A stretch of 64,000 bases of DNA from Legionella sp. W10-070 (GTDB taxonomy: Bacteria; Pseudomonadota; Gammaproteobacteria; Legionellales; Legionellaceae). The position numbers and the translations under genes are program-made. The DNA is taken from NCBI RefSeq assembly GCF_900640175.1, contig NZ_CAAAJC010000003.1:1-64000 (forward strand). The letters run 5' to 3'. The notes under the pieces are model-generated. The model was not told the origin of the DNA. It was given only the letters and a program-made list of their open reading frames with translations, and made no database searches. Below, in pieces: positions 56,222 to 64,000 of the stretch. The first letter of the stretch is position 1. Each line of letters opens with the position of its first letter.

Positions 56222-58312
56222 TTACTTAGCAGCTTCAGCTTTCTTTTCTTTTACTTTGGCAATCACTGCTTCAGCTACATTGCTTGGACAAGGAGCATAG
56301 TGAGAAAACTCCATTGAGAATTGACCACGACCAGAGGTAAGGGTACGCAAGGTACTGATGTATCCAAACATCTCTGAAAGGGGAACATCGGCCTTAATGC
56401 GAACGCCAGCTGCACTGGGTTCCTGGCCAGAGATCATGCCGCGGCGACGGTTTAAGTCACCAATCACATTACCTACATCATCTTCCGTACTATAAACGTC
56501 AACCTTCATGATTGGTTCAAGCAATTGCGGACCAGCTTTTGGTATGGATTGACGAAAAGCGCCTTTTGCAGCAATTTCAAACGCAATCGCTGAGGAGTCA
56601 ACGGCATGGTAAGCACCGTCGGTAAGGTTAACTACAACATCCAATACAGGGAAACCGGCTAAAGTACCTGTGCCCATCATTGAACGGAAACCTTTCTCAA
56701 TCGCCGGAAAGAATTCTTTAGGGACATTTCCACCCACAACCGAGGTGATGAAGGTAAATCCCGAATTTGGCTCGCCCGGTTCAATAGTGTAGTCAATTTT
56801 TCCATATTGACCAGCACCACCCGATTGTTTCTTGTGTGTATAGCTGTCCTGAATCGATTTGGTTATGGTTTCACGGTAAGCAACCTGCGGTTGGCCTACT
56901 AATAATTCAACATCGTAAGTACGTTTCAGAATATCCACTTTAATGTCAAGATGTAATTCACCCATACCACGAAGAATAGTTTCACCTGAGTCTTCATCGG
57001 TTTCAACCCTGAACGTTGGATCTTCTGCAATCATCTTGCCAATAGCAATACTCATTTTTTCAGTAGAGCCCTTATCTTTGGGCGCGACCGCAATAGAGAT
57101 GACTGGCTCAGGGAAAACCATCGCTTCAAGTGTACACTCGTGATCAGGATGGCAAAGCGTATGGCCGGTGCGAACGTTTTTCATACCTATGATAGCTATA
57201 ATGTCGCCTGCTTGAGCGCTTTGCAATTCATTGCGCTCATTTGCCTGCATCTCAACCATGCGGCCGACACGCTCAGTTTTACCGGTAACGGAGTTAAGGA
57301 TAGTATCACCTTTATTTAGTCTGCCTGAATATATACGTACGAAGGTTAAAGCACCAAAACGGTCATCCATGATTTTAAATGCCAAGGCGCGAAATGGCTC
57401 ATCAGGAGAAACGATAGCGAATTCACCGTTTGGCTCACCTTCAGCAGTGGTCAACGGTTGTGGGTTAACCTCATGGGGAGCTGGCAAATAGTCAACCACC
57501 GCATCCAATAATAGCTGCATCCCTTTGTTTTTAAAGGCTGAACCGCAATAAGTTGGGAAGAAGGCCAATTCAAGGGTACCTTTACGGATACAACGCTTGA
57601 TTTCTTCTATTGATGGCTCCTCGCCATCTAAATAAGCCATCAGCAAATCATCATCCATTTCAAGTGCCGTTTCAATTAATTGCCCGCGGTACATTTCAAC
57701 ATCGTCAAGCATATCGGCTGGTACATCAGTAATAGTGTAATTTTCTGGCTGGCCAGTTTCGTCCCAAACATAGGCTTTACGGGTTAATAAGTCGACAACC
57801 CCGACGAAATTGTCTTCAATGCCAATTGGCAAAGTCATAATTAAAGGATTTGCACCCAATACTTTTTTAATTTGCTCAGTGACCTTCAAGAAGTTCGCGC
57901 CGATACGGTCAAGTTTGTTGACGAAAATCAAACGAGATACTTTTGAATTGTTCGCATAGCGCCAGTTGGTTTCTGACTGAGGTTCAACGCCCCCAGAACC
58001 ACAGAACACCCCGATGCCGCCATCAAGCACCTTCAGTGAACGATATACCTCTACAGTGAAGTCAACGTGTCCTGGGGTATCGATTACGTTGAAGCGAGTA
58101 CCTTTCCAGAAGCAACTTACTGCTGCTGACTGGATGGTAATCCCTCGCTCCGCTTCCTGTTCCATGAAATCGGTTGTTGATTCACCCTCGTGAACCTCAC
58201 CCATTTTGTGGATTTTACCGGTGAGCTTAAGGATACGTTCTGTAGTGGTGGTTTTCCCGGCATCTACGTGGGCGAAGATACCAATGTTTCTGTAAAGGTT
58301 TAAGTCAGTCAT
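56222..58312 (-). CDS. fusA: Translation elongation factor G
   Basis: A 696-aa GTPase that drives ribosome translocation. G1 is [15 protein letters not shown], switch II region [15 protein letters not shown]4 [12 protein letters not shown]; domains II-V follow, with [20 protein letters not shown] and [21 protein letters not shown] start at [16 protein letters not shown] (58312); the longer upstream frame is unconserved. No rpsL, rpsG or tuf genes are adjacent, so this copy lies outside the usual str operon and may be a paralogue. Confidence 0.95.
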   Translation of the reverse strand: MTDLNLYRNIGIFAHVDAGKTTTTERILKLTGKIHKMGEVHEGESTTDFMEQEAERGITIQSAAVSCFWKGTRFNVIDTPGHVDFTVEVYRSLKVLDGGIGVFCGSGGVEPQSETNWRYANNSKVSRLIFVNKLDRIGANFLKVTEQIKKVLGANPLIMTLPIGIEDNFVGVVDLLTRKAYVWDETGQPENYTITDVPADMLDDVEMYRGQLIETALEMDDDLLMAYLDGEEPSIEEIKRCIRKGTLELAFFPTYCGSAFKNKGMQLLLDAVVDYLPAPHEVNPQPLTTAEGEPNGEFAIVSPDEPFRALAFKIMDDRFGALTFVRIYSGRLNKGDTILNSVTGKTERVGRMVEMQANERNELQSAQAGDIIAIIGMKNVRTGHTLCHPDHECTLEAMVFPEPVISIAVAPKDKGSTEKMSIAIGKMIAEDPTFRVETDEDSGETILRGMGELHLDIKVDILKRTYDVELLVGQPQVAYRETITKSIQDSYTHKKQSGGAGQYGKIDYTIEPGEPNSGFTFITSVVGGNVPKEFFPAIEKGFRSMMGTGTLAGFPVLDVVVNLTDGAYHAVDSSAIAFEIAAKGAFRQSIPKAGPQLLEPIMKVDVYSTEDDVGNVIGDLNRRRGMISGQEPSAAGVRIKADVPLSEMFGYISTLRTLTSGRGQFSMEFSHYAPCPSNVAEAVIAKVKEKKAEAAK

Positions 58313-58596
58313 AGTGCTCTTACTAAAATTAAATGAATAAAAAATTGTCACGCATTGTACAGTATTTTATCCGAATTTGCAGCAGAATTTGTTCGATATG
58401 TAATGGTTTTTAGGTTGGAACGCTTGCAGGATGCCATTAACCCACCCGGATGGGTTTGAGTATAGTTATAAATTAGCTTATCAGGGTGGTTTTTCAATCC
58501 AATTTCCAGTAACAACCCAAAGCCTATTGCAGGAGATAACAAGCAAAAAACTACAGAAATTATTCCACTCGAAATCATGTCCTCATGAAAACATAT

Positions 58597-59304
58597 TTAA
58601 GTGCAGATATTATGTTTTAATAACCACTCGTCAATAACAGATGTTGTTGTTTGAGGATTCTCTATGGGAACATAATGAGCCGCCTTAGGAATAATGCTCA
58701 ACTCAGCTTTAGGAATTTCTCCAAGCATATGCTCTTGTCTAGCTATATTAATACTTTTATCGTCAGCGCCACGAATTAATAGTGTTGGACAACGGATCTG
58801 ATTTAAATAACTAAAATGATTGTTACATTCAAGTATGGCATTTAGTTGTCTGATAGCAACATCAGCACCTTGACGACGCATCATGTTTAAGAGATTGATT
58901 TTGATATTTTGATTATCCTTATTCACCGCGGATATATCTTGTTCATAATCTGAATTGATATATGTTTCAAAATGACCAGAAGAGATCAGGTGTATATAAT
59001 TTAATAAATGGTCTTTCGTTGTTTGCTTCAAATAACCTGGTGCTGAAGAAATTAAGACCAATCCCTTACAATAGTTTTCCAAATGATAAAATAGTGATAA
59101 AGCAATCCACGCTCCCATGGAAAAGCCAATCAATACGACGTCTTTTCTAATATTTTTGGAAACTGTTTGAGAAAATTTTTCGATTTCTGAACAAGAGCCG
59201 ACGGATATTATTTCAGCAAGATGATTATTTTTAAATTCTTGCAACATAGGCTTCCACAACATTTCATCACACATCAAACCCGGAATAAGCACTAATTTCG
59301 GCAT
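58597..59304 (-). CDS. Alpha/beta hydrolase
   Basis: A 235-aa single-domain hydrolase. Nucleophile elbow is LIGFSMGAWIALSLF (Ser in GFSMG), the acid is in LLIRGADDKSI and the His in KAAHYVPIENP. The start MPKLVLIPGLMCDEMLW (59304) carries the oxyanion strand and is preceded by GAGGTTCC. Esterase or lipase function is possible; the substrate is unknown. Between this gene and fusA there is no supported gene. Confidence 0.88.
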   Translation of the reverse strand: MPKLVLIPGLMCDEMLWKPMLQEFKNNHLAEIISVGSCSEIEKFSQTVSKNIRKDVVLIGFSMGAWIALSLFYHLENYCKGLVLISSAPGYLKQTTKDHLLNYIHLISSGHFETYINSDYEQDISAVNKDNQNIKINLLNMMRRQGADVAIRQLNAILECNNHFSYLNQIRCPTLLIRGADDKSINIARQEHMLGEIPKAELSIIPKAAHYVPIENPQTTTSVIDEWLLKHNICT

Positions 59305-59540
59305 GTTTTTGGAACCTCGTGTTAATTTTTTTAAAATTAAACAAAACATTTAACCAACTTAATTAACGTCATAGCCGGTATATGAGGCATCTCCACTAAA
59401 AGTAATGATGTGCGGATTTGGGAAAGAGGCAAAATAACGAATAGCAGAGGAGGATTGAAAAGACGTCGGTATTATTACAATAATAATCAATGGCTTACGC
59501 ATAATTACGAACCATTGTGAAGTGTTTTAAACTTACTCAA

Positions 59541-59627
59541 TGGTACCGAGAAGAGGACTCGAACCTCCACGGGGTTGCCCCCACTAGCACCTGAAGCTAG
59601 CGTGTCTACCAATTCCACCACCTCGGC
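59541..59627 (-). tRNA. tRNA-Leu (CAG)
   Basis: The minus strand gives an 87-nt cloverleaf with GCCGAGG acceptor, D-loop TGGAATTGGTAGACA, anticodon stem/loop CTAGC-TTCAGGT-GCTAG (anticodon CAG), a long variable arm typical of class II tRNA, T-loop GGTTCGAGTCC and an encoded CCA end. The open frame that crosses it on the same strand is not a gene. Confidence 0.95.
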
Positions 59628-59808
59628 ATAGGTCGCTAAAATACTTAAGATTGGTAATGCTGTCAATAACATTTCGTTAATTATAGCAATTAACAGCAGA
59701 TTAATTTTTAGGTAAGATGACTTTACTTCAGGATAATCCTCGATGACTCTCTCAGTACAAGGCAGCAAACCATAGGATTTAAAGAGGATTTATATATTTC
59801 AGGACGTT

Positions 59809-60606
59809 ATGGGAATTTTAGATTGCGTGCAAAAGCTTATTGATTACTATTTCGCTTTTATACCGAGAAAAAAGCCCGACAGCTTAGCCTTGTCCGAAGC
59901 AAAATTTATTGCCCACCGGGGTGCGCACGATAACAATCACACGATTATTGAAAATACGCTCGCTGCCTTTGATCGCGCCCTGAAATTAGGATGCTGGGGA
60001 ATTGAATTTGATATCCAGGAAACAAGCGATCATATTTTAGTGGTTAATCATGACCCGACTTTAACCCGGCTTTGGGGGAAGAAATTTGCGGTTAAGGATC
60101 TCGATTTTCAATCGTTAAGAAAGATGCTTCCTCAGATACCTAGCCTTGATGAGGTAATTCAACGTTATGGTAAAAAAATGCATCTCTTTATCGAGTTGAA
60201 AGCCCCGTTTAATGCAGAAGCTATTTTGGAAAAATCGCTGCATGGGCTAACCTCTGGCAAAGATTACCATTTACTCAGTCTGGATGAAGCCATTTTTGCT
60301 TCATTCTCCCATTTTCCACGCAAGTGTATGCTGCTGGTTGCCGGACCCAATAATGCTAAAAAATTTTGCCGGCTGAGCCTGCAGAAACATTATGGGGGCG
60401 TCCTGGGGCATTATCTGCTAATTACGGATAAGCTGATTAAGCAACTGCAATCGACTGCCAATCAAATCGTTGGCGTAGGCTTTATTGATTCAAAATTCAG
60501 CCTGTACCGGGAATTAAACCGCGGGTTGCGCTGGTTATTCAGCAACAATGTTGCCTCCTTGAGTCATCACCTAGGACAACCAAGGGAAGAGAATGCACAA
60601 AATTAA
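59809..60606 (+). CDS. Glycerophosphodiester phosphodiesterase
   Basis: A 265-aa GDPD-family enzyme that frees glycerol-3-phosphate from deacylated phospholipids. Catalytic marks are AHRGAHDNN (HRG), ENTLAAF, IEFDIQETSDHILVVNHDPT (Glu/Asp and His) and LFIELKAP. No signal peptide, so cytoplasmic (UgpQ-like). CAGGACG precedes the ATG. Convergent with fumC. Confidence 0.92.
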   Translation: MGILDCVQKLIDYYFAFIPRKKPDSLALSEAKFIAHRGAHDNNHTIIENTLAAFDRALKLGCWGIEFDIQETSDHILVVNHDPTLTRLWGKKFAVKDLDFQSLRKMLPQIPSLDEVIQRYGKKMHLFIELKAPFNAEAILEKSLHGLTSGKDYHLLSLDEAIFASFSHFPRKCMLLVAGPNNAKKFCRLSLQKHYGGVLGHYLLITDKLIKQLQSTANQIVGVGFIDSKFSLYRELNRGLRWLFSNNVASLSHHLGQPREENAQN

Positions 60607-60630
60607 AGTGGCATCGATAATTATGCACTG

Positions 60631-60657
60631 GAATGCAGCAAAAACTTTGCTGCATTC
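60631..60657. terminator. Bidirectional terminator
   Basis: 12-bp stem GAATGCAGCAAA / TTTGCTGCATTC with a 3-base loop (60631-60642, 60646-60657), between the GDPD and fumC stop codons. Confidence 0.75.
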
Positions 60658-60665
60658 GAGGAAAT

Positions 60666-62057
60666 TTATTGAGGTGAAATCATTTCTTCAGGCTTTACAT
60701 ATTGCTTGAATTGCTCCGCTGTCAGGAAACCTAATTTAACGGCGGCTTCTTGTAAAGAAATATTCTCATGATGGGCGGTTTTGGCAATTTTGGCAGCCTT
60801 ATCATAACCGATATGCTGATTTAATGCGGTAACCAACATTAACGAATGCTGCAGATAGTAATCAATCCGTGGATGATTTGCCTCCAAACCCTCAACACAG
60901 AACACCTGGAATGAATGGCAGGTATCTGCCAGCAGGTTTAAGGAGTGCAGGACATTATAGATTATCACCGGCTTAAATACATTCAATTCAAAATTACCCT
61001 GGCTTGCCGCAACAGCAACCGTTGTATCATTGCCAATAACCTGAGCACAAACCATGGTCATCGCCTCACATTGAGTCGGGTTAACCTTGCCCGGCATAAT
61101 CGAAGAACCGGGCTCATTTTCCGGTAATATCAATTCGCCAAGGCCACATCTTGGGCCTGATCCAAGCCAGCGTACATCGTTAGCTATCTTCATCAGGGCA
61201 CAAGCCAGGGCTTTCAGCGTGCTATGCGCCATAACCAGGGGCTCATGCGATGCCAAAGCAGCAAATTTGTTGGGGGCGGAAACAAAAGGGAGCTTGGTGA
61301 TCGCCGCAATATGCCTGGCTGCTTCCTCAGCAAATTTGGGGTGCGTGTTTAACCCGGTACCCACAGCAGTTCCCCCCAAAGCCAGGGCATATAATTCGGG
61401 GAGCATTTCTTCACACCGTTGAATGCAGGCATCAAGTTGGGCAACATACGCTGAAAATTCTTGCCCCAAAGTCAAGGGAACAGCATCCTGAAGATGAGTA
61501 CGGCCGATTTTTACAATGTCTTTAAAGTCCCGCATTTTTACCGCCAGGGCATCTCGCAGGCAACGCACCGCGGGCAACAATTTTTCATTAAAGGCAATAG
61601 CCGCAGCAATATGCATTGCCGTTGGAAAGGTATCATTTGAGGATTGCGACATATTGACATGATCATTAGGATGGATGGGAGACTTGCTTCCTTTAGCCCC
61701 TCCTGCCATTTCAATCGCACGATTTGAAATGACTTCATTGGCATTCATATTGGATTGTGTTCCACTTCCAGTCTGCCAGACATGCAAAGGAAAATGCTCA
61801 TCCAGGGAACCAGCAGCCACTTCTTCAGCCGCCTTTATGATTAATTCTGCCTTTTCCCTGGGTAATTTGCCCAAGTCAAGATTGGTGAGCGCAGCAGCCT
61901 TTTTCAATATCCCGAAAGCATGAGTCACCTCACGCGGCATGATATCGTGACCGATATTAAAATGATGGAGAGAGCGTTCTGTTTGTGCCCCCCAATATTT
62001 ATCCGCGGCCACTTCGACTTCCCCCATGCTATCTGTTTCTATACGCAGGCTACTCAT
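60666..62057 (-). CDS. fumC: Fumarate hydratase, class II
   Basis: A 463-aa iron-free fumarase of the TCA cycle. Signature [16 protein letters not shown], with [19 protein letters not shown] and [18 protein letters not shown] start at [20 protein letters not shown] (62057), preceded by AGAGGATAAG; the longer frame adds an unconserved dozen residues. Confidence 0.97.
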   Translation of the reverse strand: MSSLRIETDSMGEVEVAADKYWGAQTERSLHHFNIGHDIMPREVTHAFGILKKAAALTNLDLGKLPREKAELIIKAAEEVAAGSLDEHFPLHVWQTGSGTQSNMNANEVISNRAIEMAGGAKGSKSPIHPNDHVNMSQSSNDTFPTAMHIAAAIAFNEKLLPAVRCLRDALAVKMRDFKDIVKIGRTHLQDAVPLTLGQEFSAYVAQLDACIQRCEEMLPELYALALGGTAVGTGLNTHPKFAEEAARHIAAITKLPFVSAPNKFAALASHEPLVMAHSTLKALACALMKIANDVRWLGSGPRCGLGELILPENEPGSSIMPGKVNPTQCEAMTMVCAQVIGNDTTVAVAASQGNFELNVFKPVIIYNVLHSLNLLADTCHSFQVFCVEGLEANHPRIDYYLQHSLMLVTALNQHIGYDKAAKIAKTAHHENISLQEAAVKLGFLTAEQFKQYVKPEEMISPQ

Positions 62058-62254
62058 TTTCTTATCCTCTTGGCAAAAAATAAATTTTAACACAGCAATC
62101 GGGATTAATTAATTTGGCTTTCTAAAAGAGGTAAGGTTCTGTGAACCACCACATAAATTGAACAATTGCTCTACATTTAGATTAAATCTTGACTTTTTGA
62201 GTTTTGGATTCTAGCCTTAAAAATTATCAGCTCTATTAGATCAGGGTGAATTTT

Positions 62255-62905
62255 ATGCGGTACCTGGACAAGGTTCAATTCGCTCGTCAGCTTATTATCG
62301 AGACACATAAAAAATTTGACGCAAACCAGATATTCCTTGCCAGCTCCTTTGGCAAGGATTCTATTGTGTTAATGCATCTTGCCTTAAGCATCATTCCCAA
62401 CGTTAACGTGCTGTCTCTTATATCCGACACAGAGTTCCAGGAAACCTATGATTATATTGATAAATTAATCCTGAAATGGAACATAAATTGTAAAAAAATT
62501 TATTTTGAGCAAGCTGAGCTTGTCAGGACTAACCCCCAAGCCTGCTGCCGTGATAAAAAGGTTGAAGCAATGCGAGAGGCAATCATAGGAATGGAGTGCT
62601 GGTTCAGTGGGATACGCAATACGGAGGGAAAAACAAGAGAAAATATTCAGCCCATTGAATCAGTACAAGGCATAACCAAGATTAATCCCCTCATTTATTT
62701 TACCGAACTCGATATCTGGCGGTATATCGCAGTTAATTCCATTGAAGTGCATCCCTTGTACGCAGAGGGCTATCGCAGCTTAGGATGTAAAAATTGTTCA
62801 CAAAGGGAAATTGACTCTGAAGAAAGTGAACGCGATGGCCGTTGGGGTGGCTTGGACTGTCAGGGAGGAGAATGTGGCATTCACACTGAAATCCTGAAAA
62901 CGTGA
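62255..62905 (+). CDS. APS/PAPS reductase (CysH family, iron-sulfur type)
   Basis: A 216-aa adenylyl-sulfate reductase-like protein. The nucleotide loop is ASSFGKDSIVLMHLAL. Cysteines CC (QACCRDKK) and CxxC (GCKNCSQRE) are the four ligands of a 4Fe-4S cluster, and the catalytic Cys is in ECGIH near the end. That set marks APS-type assimilatory reductases; the enzyme would turn activated sulfate into sulfite with thioredoxin. AGGGTGA precedes the ATG. The acyl-AMP ligase follows 22 bases on, so sulfur may go into a product made there. Confidence 0.88.
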   Translation: MRYLDKVQFARQLIIETHKKFDANQIFLASSFGKDSIVLMHLALSIIPNVNVLSLISDTEFQETYDYIDKLILKWNINCKKIYFEQAELVRTNPQACCRDKKVEAMREAIIGMECWFSGIRNTEGKTRENIQPIESVQGITKINPLIYFTELDIWRYIAVNSIEVHPLYAEGYRSLGCKNCSQREIDSEESERDGRWGGLDCQGGECGIHTEILKT

Positions 62906-62927
62906 TCCCATGCCCAGAGATATTAAT

Positions 62928-64000
62928 ATGAAAAAGAGTATCATTGATATTTTACTCAGCAGAGCACGGAACCAGCCTGAAAATACGGCTTATCGGTTTA
63001 TCGAGTCAAATCAGGTAATAACTCTCTCCTACGGCGACCTCTTTGCCAGGGCGCACTCCCTCTCTTCCCATATCAGACGATACGCAAAGCGGGGTGACAG
63101 AGTACTACTGGTATACTCCCCTGGGCTTGAATACATTATTGCCTTTTACGCCTGCCTCCTGGCTAATGTGGTGGCTGTCCCAGTCTATCCGCCTGCCACG
63201 GCAGAGTTGATCGAAAAATTGCAGCATATTATTTCCGATGCCAAACCTAAACTTGTTCTTTCATCACAAGACATCGTCAATAAAATTAAACAGTTAAAAT
63301 GGTTAAAGACACTGAAAAAACTTCCTCTGCTCGATAAATTGGCAACCCGTTACATTGAGAATAAAAAAGCAATCAACATCGACTGGGATTTCGATAATTT
63401 CTATTGGCTTGCCACCGATACCCTGACAGCAGAAAAAAATCTGCCGATAGATGAATCACTACTGCCAAACAGCACTGATCTGGCTTTTTTACAGTATACC
63501 TCAGGCTCCACAGGAGCGCCCAAGGGGGTAATGGTAACCCATGCCAACATCATCGACAACCAGATGCTTATAAAGAAAGGGTTTGGCTTGCATGAAAAGG
63601 ACATCGTAGCCAATTGGCTGCCACCTTATCATGACATGGGCTTAATCGGGGCGATTATGCACCCTCTCTATTTAGGGGCAGAAGCTACTTTAATGTCGCC
63701 GCTTCAATATATAAAAAAACCGGTTAATTGGTTGAAGATGCTTTCAGACTACCGTGCAACCGCAAGCGGCGGACCTAATTTCGCTTATGCCTTGTGTACC
63801 CAAAAAATAACCGAAGAGGAACTGGAAGGTGTTGATTTAAGTCACTGGCGAGTTGCTTTCTGTGGTGCAGAACCAATCAATCACAAGGTGCTTGATTCTT
63901 TTGCTTCCCGTTTTGCCGTGGTCGGCTTTAAAAAGGAAGCCCTGCTCCCCTGTTATGGCCTTGCAGAAGCAACGTTGATGGTTAGCTGCGGTCACTATCA
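62928..64000 (+). CDS. Fatty acyl-AMP ligase, partial at window end
   Basis: The frame stays open to the end of the window, at least 357 codons. It is an adenylate-forming enzyme that would activate a fatty acid as acyl-AMP, usually for loading on an acyl carrier protein. Marks are YTSGSTGAPKGVMVTHANI (ATP loop), WLPPYHDMGLIGAIMHPLYL and SGGPNFAYALC, then CYGLAEATLM, all typical of the FadD32/FAAL group. An in-frame ATG also exists at 62910. FAALs usually start polyketide, lipopeptide or lipid loci; the genes beyond the window would tell which. Confidence 0.9.
   Translation, partial: MKKSIIDILLSRARNQPENTAYRFIESNQVITLSYGDLFARAHSLSSHIRRYAKRGDRVLLVYSPGLEYIIAFYACLLANVVAVPVYPPATAELIEKLQHIISDAKPKLVLSSQDIVNKIKQLKWLKTLKKLPLLDKLATRYIENKKAINIDWDFDNFYWLATDTLTAEKNLPIDESLLPNSTDLAFLQYTSGSTGAPKGVMVTHANIIDNQMLIKKGFGLHEKDIVANWLPPYHDMGLIGAIMHPLYLGAEATLMSPLQYIKKPVNWLKMLSDYRATASGGPNFAYALCTQKITEEELEGVDLSHWRVAFCGAEPINHKVLDSFASRFAVVGFKKEALLPCYGLAEATLMVSCGHY

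Noticed and set aside
58348-58578. 76-codon minus frame upstream of fusA
   Set aside because: It has a hydrophobic start but no Shine-Dalgarno, overlaps the fusA leader and has no family; it is more likely chance.
59505-59768. 87-codon minus frame across the tRNA
   Set aside because: It overlaps a complete tRNA-Leu cloverleaf on the same strand and its protein has no recognisable pattern.
1-64000. CRISPR arrays, prophage structural genes and conjugation clusters
   Set aside because: No regularly spaced repeats, capsid/tail genes or tra/vir operons are seen; only scattered integrase and IS relics.

Overview
The window looks like a chromosomal segment from a Legionella-type gammaproteobacterium, probably not L. 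pneumophila itself. It has AT-rich intergenic DNA and ordinary gammaproteobacterial housekeeping genes. Among these sit very long single genes with the look of Dot/Icm (type IVB) effectors: eukaryote-like kinase, J-domain, cysteine-protease and membrane/coiled-coil proteins, each monocistronic and flanked by repeats. The genus assignment is an inference from this gene mix and protein style; no 16S gene or search result supports it.

Layout. 0.3-2.1 kb: sodB and argD, then a palindromic repeat element sitting inside an argD terminator-like hairpin. 2.4-5.9 kb: a 1173-aa effector-like gene. 5.9-8.5 kb: a scrap region with two integrase remnants, a GNAT acetyltransferase, a GIY-YIG remnant, a cold-shock gene and a Phd/ParE toxin-antitoxin pair. 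8.5-14.3 kb: rlmB, rnr, small secreted proteins, an amino-acid-type binding protein and dinB. 14.5-17.2 kb: a DUF4254 gene and a membrane effector candidate whose C-terminus is cut off by a frameshift in an 11-base C tract. 17.5-20.5 kb: the retropepsin-like / 7TM-transglutaminase / ATP-grasp operon. 20.6-29.6 kb: a secreted papain-like peptidase, rsmA-TraI_2-apaH, tatC, hspQ and the ubiD-fre operon.

29.7-37.5 kb: IS3 debris, a 1369-aa J-domain effector candidate, an IS630-like relic, rho and a DUF2520 dehydrogenase-like gene. 37.6-50.1 kb: the richest part, an effector-like cluster. It holds a LepB-N-like lipid-kinase-type protein, a tail-anchored coiled-coil protein, a 1355-aa CE-clan protease with a second kinase-like motif set, a Ser/Thr kinase and a Cys-His-Asp (papain/transglutaminase-like) protein, with psd (phosphatidylserine decarboxylase) in the middle. 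50.3-55.0 kb: a compact four-gene operon (glutamine-synthetase-like, aldehyde dehydrogenase, Fe-alcohol dehydrogenase, class I amidotransferase) that fits gamma-glutamylation-dependent catabolism of an amine or amino alcohol. 55.1-56.1 kb: a broken gene and an IS5-like remnant. 56.2-62.1 kb: an EF-G gene away from any ribosomal genes, an alpha/beta hydrolase, tRNA-Leu(CAG), a glycerophosphodiesterase and fumC. 62.2 kb to the end: an iron-sulfur type CysH and a fatty acyl-AMP ligase that runs off the window, probably the start of a lipid or lipopeptide locus.

The items most worth following are the protease/kinase fusion, the C-tract frameshift that removes a typical effector C-terminus, the LepB-like kinase, the gamma-glutamyl operon and the CysH-FAAL pair. 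Effector status is inferred throughout from size, domain type and context; no translocation data are available here.
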